A DNA stretch of 44,823 bases from a virus, in IMG/VR virus record IMGVR_UViG_3300017917_002205, positions 1-44,823 of that record; one strand, 5' to 3'. Below, piece by piece: positions 42,279-44,823 of this stretch (positions are counted from its first letter, which is position 1; the number at the start of each line of letters is the position of its first letter). The notes beneath the pieces are model-generated. The model was not told the DNA's origin and ran no database searches. It worked only from the letters and a program-made list of their open reading frames with translations. The translations under genes were made by a program, and so were the position numbers.

Positions 42279-42509
42279 TTAGTAAAGCTCATGAAGCCTT
42301 AGTATAGTAGTCTTAGAAATTTCCGGAATACCATGCACATGCGATCTACCGCACTTAACAAGGATTGATCCTTTATAGACTTCAAAACCAGTTATAGGCC
42401 CTTCCGGGGTAGGGTGACCAAGATAAAATTTCTTATCATCCGATAGACGCCAAACACCCCCAATCTTCTTATCAGGGTTTAAAGCAATTATTCTCCAGGT
42501 AGCATTCAT
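42279..42509 (-). CDS. Small conserved-looking protein, unknown
   Basis: The 76 residues (MNATWRIIALNPDKKIGGVW and later LGHPTPEGPITGFEVYKG) look like one small beta-barrel, perhaps SH3-like. There is no catalytic motif. It lies between the terminator of the 50-residue basic protein and the acidic tagged protein. Its function cannot be told from sequence. Confidence 0.55.
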   Translation of the reverse strand: MNATWRIIALNPDKKIGGVWRLSDDKKFYLGHPTPEGPITGFEVYKGSILVKCGRSHVHGIPEISKTTILRLHELY

Positions 42510-42523
42510 TTGCTAAATATAAG

Positions 42524-42558
42524 AAATAAAATTAAGAAAGGCAAGGATTATCCCTGCC
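42524..42558 (-). terminator. Terminator overlapping the stop codon of the basic protein
   Basis: On the minus strand GGCAGGGA pairs with TCCTTGCC (one G-T pair) around a 3-base loop that is the TAA stop codon itself. TTTCTTAATTTTATTT follows. The stem therefore includes the last two codons. Confidence 0.7.
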
Positions 42559-42700
42559 CCCTAGACACCTTAGTATAATTTTTAGAATTTTTATTCTTAG
42601 ACATTTTAGTCTTGGCATGAATGCCTTTTCTAGAAACCTTCGGTTTTGCAAGTCTTACAGTAACGGAGGTAGTTTTAGTTTTCCCTTTAGATGGTGCCAT
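42548..42700 (-). CDS. 50-residue basic protein
   Basis: This is a short frame starting at ATG 42698-42700. The product, MAPSKGKTKTTSVTVRLAKP and then RKGIHAKTKMSKNKNSKNY ending in SRGQG, has about 15 Lys/Arg. The RKGxHAKTK...KNSKNY...RGQG pattern is one I recall from very small conserved proteins of other phages, though no function is assigned. It may bind RNA or DNA. It lies 18 bases after the 80-residue gene with a TATTTATC variant motif before the ATG. Its stop codon is the loop of a terminator. Confidence 0.7.
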   Translation of the reverse strand: MAPSKGKTKTTSVTVRLAKPKVSRKGIHAKTKMSKNKNSKNYTKVSRGQG

Positions 42701-42718
42701 AGTTACTGATAAATAGTA

Positions 42719-42961
42719 TTATCCAGGAAATGGTGGTACTTCAATACTAAAAGTAACGGGTTGACCTAAGACAACCTCAAGGCTCTGATCATAGATAATA
42801 TACCAAAATTGAGGTGTGTTAAGTTCTGCAAATAAATAATCCACCCAATTCTGAGTAACATCATCCAACGATACAGGAATACCGTAATAAGCATCACACG
42901 CCTCCCGAGCGTTAATCGCATCTTGCTCCGTTGTAAATTTATATCCTTTAATAGATTCCAT
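42719..42961 (-). CDS. Small tail-fibre-associated protein
   Basis: The 80 residues (KGYKFTTEQDAINAREACDA, then VTQNWVDYLFAELNTPQFWY and LEVVLGQPVTFSI) match a short protein type that often lies directly behind fibre/adhesin genes in phages of Bacteroidetes. It overlaps the adhesin gene by 14 nt, so the two are coupled. It may help fibre assembly or form part of it. The assignment comes from memory of the pattern and from position. Confidence 0.65.
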   Translation of the reverse strand: MESIKGYKFTTEQDAINAREACDAYYGIPVSLDDVTQNWVDYLFAELNTPQFWYIIYDQSLEVVLGQPVTFSIEVPPFPG

Positions 42962-44096
42962 AGTAAGCGTTTATATTTGATTCAATCCCACCCCTATTGA
43001 TAGACTGTACTGAACCACTATAGTAGATAAATTCCGACCACTTCTTTTGACTACCAGAACCCCCAGACCAAGAGCCGAATATCAAAATACCCCCAGTACC
43101 TGAGATCGCTATAGGATCTGAGAAAGACCCTGTGTAATTAAGTGTTCCGTTTTTATAATCAAACAAGTTAAAAGTTTCTGTGTATATACTAGTCTTAAGT
43201 TGTTTGGAGCCCCAGTAGGAAGTATAGGAGATAGCACTACCGGTACCTGCCCTAAAATAATCCTTAGTAGTTCCATCATAGTTTGCTGAATAACCTATAA
43301 TCTGTACATATAGCCTAGAGGGCATAGCAGTCCATAGCACATCAACATCAGTATTTGGAGACCCTGAAGTAACATTATGAACAGAAAACCAGGTATGAGA
43401 AGATCCGATCAGATTAGGTGCTTCTAGCGATTTCTGCCCAGGACCAAATATTACAGGTTTACTACCATCTAAAATAATAGAACCAGATACAACAACAAAC
43501 GGCTGAGAAACTGCGGATGATTGTACAGCGTTTTTATTATTTCCACTTTGGTCATACCAAGTTGTTACAGCCCCATCACCAACACCACAGAAAGTTAATA
43601 AAGAAGCAGTATCTAAAACACCATCTACGAAACCAATATTCTGTTCAGTATTATCACTTGACCTCCGAACACGAATAGCTGAACCTGTATAATTTGATGA
43701 TAATTGTCTCAATGAATAAGCAGCAGCAGCCCCTGTATACCTATCTAAGAGAAAAGTACTAGGTGAATTAGGACCAGTCCCTCGCATAAATAACATAGAG
43801 CCGGTGATAAAAGTTGCAGGAGTAAAAGTGACCGAACCACCACCTGGTTTCACTACAGCAGACATCTTATAATTATCACTAGTAACATTAGTAATCCCTG
43901 AATCATAGGTAAAAGAACCTGAAATAGAAGGGGTAGACCCTGAATAAAAACCAGAACTATTAGCAACGGTTTCTAAGCTAAAATAAGAAGCTCCAGCTAA
44001 AGAATTCGTGACAGCAAAAATAGTTACCTGTGAACCAGAAAGGTTGTTAGGGAAAAATGAAAAAGATTGTGTAACATTAACCGAATAGGTAGCCAT
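42948..44096 (-). CDS. Fibre/adhesin with concanavalin-like lectin region
   Basis: This 382-residue beta-rich protein has a core at about 116-200: LLDRYTGAAAAYSLRQLSSN, then GSAIRVRRSSDNTEQNIGFV and VTTWYDQSGNNKNAVQ. This block is shared by arabinofuranosidase-B-type/ConA-like modules and by tail fibres of many Bacteroidetes phages. The C-terminal half (GGILIFGSWSGGSGSQKKWS, FIYYSGSV) looks like the end of a LamG-type jelly roll. The N-terminal 100 residues are Ser/Thr-rich and could attach to the virion. It is the best receptor-binding candidate in the window. An exact TATTTATAA lies 3 nt before ATG. Confidence 0.78.
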   Translation of the reverse strand: MATYSVNVTQSFSFFPNNLSGSQVTIFAVTNSLAGASYFSLETVANSSGFYSGSTPSISGSFTYDSGITNVTSDNYKMSAVVKPGGGSVTFTPATFITGSMLFMRGTGPNSPSTFLLDRYTGAAAAYSLRQLSSNYTGSAIRVRRSSDNTEQNIGFVDGVLDTASLLTFCGVGDGAVTTWYDQSGNNKNAVQSSAVSQPFVVVSGSIILDGSKPVIFGPGQKSLEAPNLIGSSHTWFSVHNVTSGSPNTDVDVLWTAMPSRLYVQIIGYSANYDGTTKDYFRAGTGSAISYTSYWGSKQLKTSIYTETFNLFDYKNGTLNYTGSFSDPIAISGTGGILIFGSWSGGSGSQKKWSEFIYYSGSVQSINRGGIESNINAYYGIY

Positions 44097-44099
44097 ATA

Positions 44100-44108
44100 T
44101 TATAAATA
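44100..44108 (-). promoter_or_regulatory. TATTTATAA start motif before the adhesin gene
   Basis: This is an exact motif, then TAT and ATG (3-nt spacing), in the 19-base gap after the 36-residue peptide gene. Confidence 0.5.
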
Positions 44109-44115
44109 TGACTTA

Positions 44116-44226
44116 CTAACCTTTCAATAATTGCTTACTTTCTGATTTAGGTTTATTAAATTTTTTATAAAGTAGGATTGAGATAATTAGATTACAAACC
44201 TGCAACCCTATTAAGAGTATTAACAT
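44116..44226 (-). CDS. 36-residue single-helix membrane peptide
   Basis: This short frame begins 5 bases after the tRNA. The product is MLILLIGLQVCNLIISILLY, followed by a basic tail (KKFNKPKSESKQLLKG). It is one transmembrane helix with a Lys-rich cytoplasmic end. It could be a small phage membrane protein (holin-like or superinfection-type), but nothing more specific is supported. No start motif precedes it. Confidence 0.45.
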   Translation of the reverse strand: MLILLIGLQVCNLIISILLYKKFNKPKSESKQLLKG

Positions 44227-44230
44227 ATTG

Positions 44231-44304
44231 TGGACCATACAGGACTTGAACCTGTGACCTTCGCTTTATGAGAGCGCTGCTCTAACCAACTGAGCTAAAG
44301 GTCC
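44231..44304 (-). tRNA. tRNA with CAU anticodon (Met elongator or Ile2)
   Basis: A 74-nt cloverleaf can be drawn. The acceptor is GGACCTT/ATGGTCC with one T-T mismatch. The D-arm is GCTC..GAGC. The anticodon loop is CTCATAA (anticodon CAT). The T-arm is ACAGG-TTCAAGT-CCTGT and the discriminator is A. The top pair of the anticodon stem is a G-A mismatch. CCA is not encoded. The first pair G1-C72 excludes a standard initiator tRNA. Whether C34 is modified to lysidine (giving Ile) cannot be read from DNA. Confidence 0.88.
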
Positions 44305-44424
44305 AAGATGTAGAGTTTCTTACTAACGGTACTCTACAAACCCTGCTTGCCAGTAATAAGACTACTTGCTACTAGACTTCACTTTCATCTTACCCTAAAG
44401 GTATGCCGCCTGCATTAGTGTTGG
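44305..44424. other. Non-coding spacer between the tRNA and the tRNA-like element
   Basis: No reading frame is supported here. On the minus strand a perfect 7-bp hairpin, GTAGAGT/ACTCTAC with a 14-base loop, ends just before the tRNA and could guide processing. No second tRNA could be folded. Confidence 0.4.
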
Positions 44425-44529
44425 TAGTCAGGACAGGATTCGAACCTGTTGGTAAGAAGGTTATAAGGTGTGATTTATTACTCCGACTACGGAACCTCCC
44501 AGTGACTATACCAATTCCGCCACCTGACT
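44425..44529 (-). ncRNA. tRNA-like element of unusual length
   Basis: The two ends are clearly tRNA-like. A 7-bp acceptor stem (AGTCAGG/CCTGACT) is present, with discriminator A followed by an encoded CCA (44424-44422). The T-arm ACAGG-TTCGAAT-CCTGT is perfect, and the D region TGGCGGAATTGGTATA resembles tRNA-Leu. The middle does not give a normal anticodon arm. Instead a long helix (around GGGAGGTT/AACCTTCT) and an inner imperfect hairpin (GGAGT/ACACC) form. The total of 105 nt exceeds class II tRNAs by about 18-20 nt. It could be a tRNA-Leu with an insertion, a decayed tRNA or a tRNA mimic. Confidence 0.55.
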
Positions 44530-44748
44530 ATCTGTTTTTAAACCGACGTAGGGTAAAATTAAATGTTCGCTGAAAAGTCTTAAGGTTTAAGTTTTACCTT
44601 TCTTGAACTTTGAATTTTAAATCTTAAGGCGCAAAATCAAAATCAGTATCTAAGCATCATGTCTTATAAGATAGTTTCCTATCGAAGTCTATGTAAATCT
44701 GCAAGCAGATGTACGGCGCTACTAATTCAATCTCACCCTTTAACTCGG
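44530..44748. other. Non-coding stretch with small hairpins
   Basis: No frame longer than a few codons fits on the coding strand. Visible on the minus strand are ATCTGC-TT-GCAGAT, GATAG-GAAA-CTATC (a GNRA-type loop) and a repeated CCTTAAGA about 50 bases apart. It may be the leader of the tRNA transcript or an RNA gene. No terminator with a T run was found. Confidence 0.35.
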
Positions 44749-44823
44749 TTATATCTTTGTGATGGCATTAAATGCCTCAATCTCTTCTTGAATAGTTTCA
44801 ATTTCTTGTTCCCAAGAAGCAAC
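44749..44823 (-). CDS. C-terminal end of a protein running out of the window
   Basis: The minus-strand frame is open at the right edge and ends in TAA (44751-44749). The visible residues are VASWEQEIETIQEEIEAFNAITKI with two short heptad steps, so the protein probably ends in a helix or coiled coil. Nothing can be said about its identity. Confidence 0.5.
   Translation of the reverse strand, partial: VASWEQEIETIQEEIEAFNAITKI

Noticed and set aside
3236-44108. Plus-strand TATAAATA boxes read as normal T4 late promoters
   Set aside because: They would drive transcription to the right, but no plus-strand gene is supported anywhere in the window. The motif is therefore described in the coding-strand orientation.
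44425-44529. Assigning the tRNA-like element to Leu, Gly or Pro
   Set aside because: Each candidate anticodon needs a stem that does not pair, so no isotype is supported.

Overview
The window is a 44.8 kb, AT-rich, tightly packed segment of a T4-like myovirus genome. Every gene I can support lies on the minus strand, so transcription runs right to left. T4-type genes recognised from their translations are gp55 (late sigma), gp5-like spike, gp25, gp6, gp61 primase, gp17 large terminase, gp20 portal, gp21 prohead protease, gp22 scaffold and gp23 major capsid protein (cut by the left edge). Shine-Dalgarno sequences are almost absent, and one secreted protein has a signal peptide ending in Tyr-Ser-Gln, the usual Bacteroidetes style. 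A Bacteroidetes (flavobacterial) host and an aquatic origin are therefore likely, but this is inference.

Layout in the direction of transcription (right to left). 44.8-44.1 kb: the end of one gene, a structured non-coding stretch, a 105-nt tRNA-like element, a tRNA with CAU anticodon and a 36-residue membrane peptide. 44.1-42.5 kb: a lectin-like fibre/adhesin, its 80-residue companion and a 50-residue basic protein closed by a terminator. 42.5-38.6 kb: small conserved proteins, an acidic capsid-tagged protein, an HD hydrolase, a membrane protein, the late sigma factor and a small partner candidate. 38.6-24.6 kb: the baseplate block (spike, gp25, gp6, a DNRLRE-like protein, a 1700-residue LamG protein and three related surface proteins). 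24.6-22.4 kb: an island of DNA enzymes (GIY-YIG protein, primase, RecB-like nuclease).

22.4-11.3 kb is the most unusual region. It begins with a 1535-residue multidomain protein: two nucleotidyltransferase-like domains, a cytidylyltransferase/NMNAT-like domain, several unknown modules and two zincin-type HExxH domains. Many module boundaries carry a Leu/Ile-x-Glu tripeptide, the cleavage rule of the T4 gp21 prohead protease. The following genes carry a ferritin-like protein, a HiPIP-like cysteine protein, a ParB-fold protein, a PD-(D/E)XK nuclease, zinc-ribbon proteins and mosaic proteins, many with a short N-terminal helix ending in Leu/Ile-x-Glu, like T4 capsid-targeting sequences. My main hypothesis is that this is a cargo operon. 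Its enzymes would be packed into the prohead and cut free there by gp21, which is encoded about 8 kb downstream. 10.9-9.9 kb holds a cupin-like protein and an overlapping spanin-like pair. 9.9-0 kb is the head block 17-20-x-67-like-x-21-[HNH]-22-23; no sheath or tube gene lies between 17 and 20.

A second system-level signal is the motif TATTTATAA on the coding strand, often exactly 3 nt before ATG, repeated at the start of many genes or operons. It is the reverse complement of the classic T4 late promoter box TATAAATA and could be a late promoter giving almost leaderless mRNA, or a translation signal. No CRISPR array, insertion sequence or integrase was seen.
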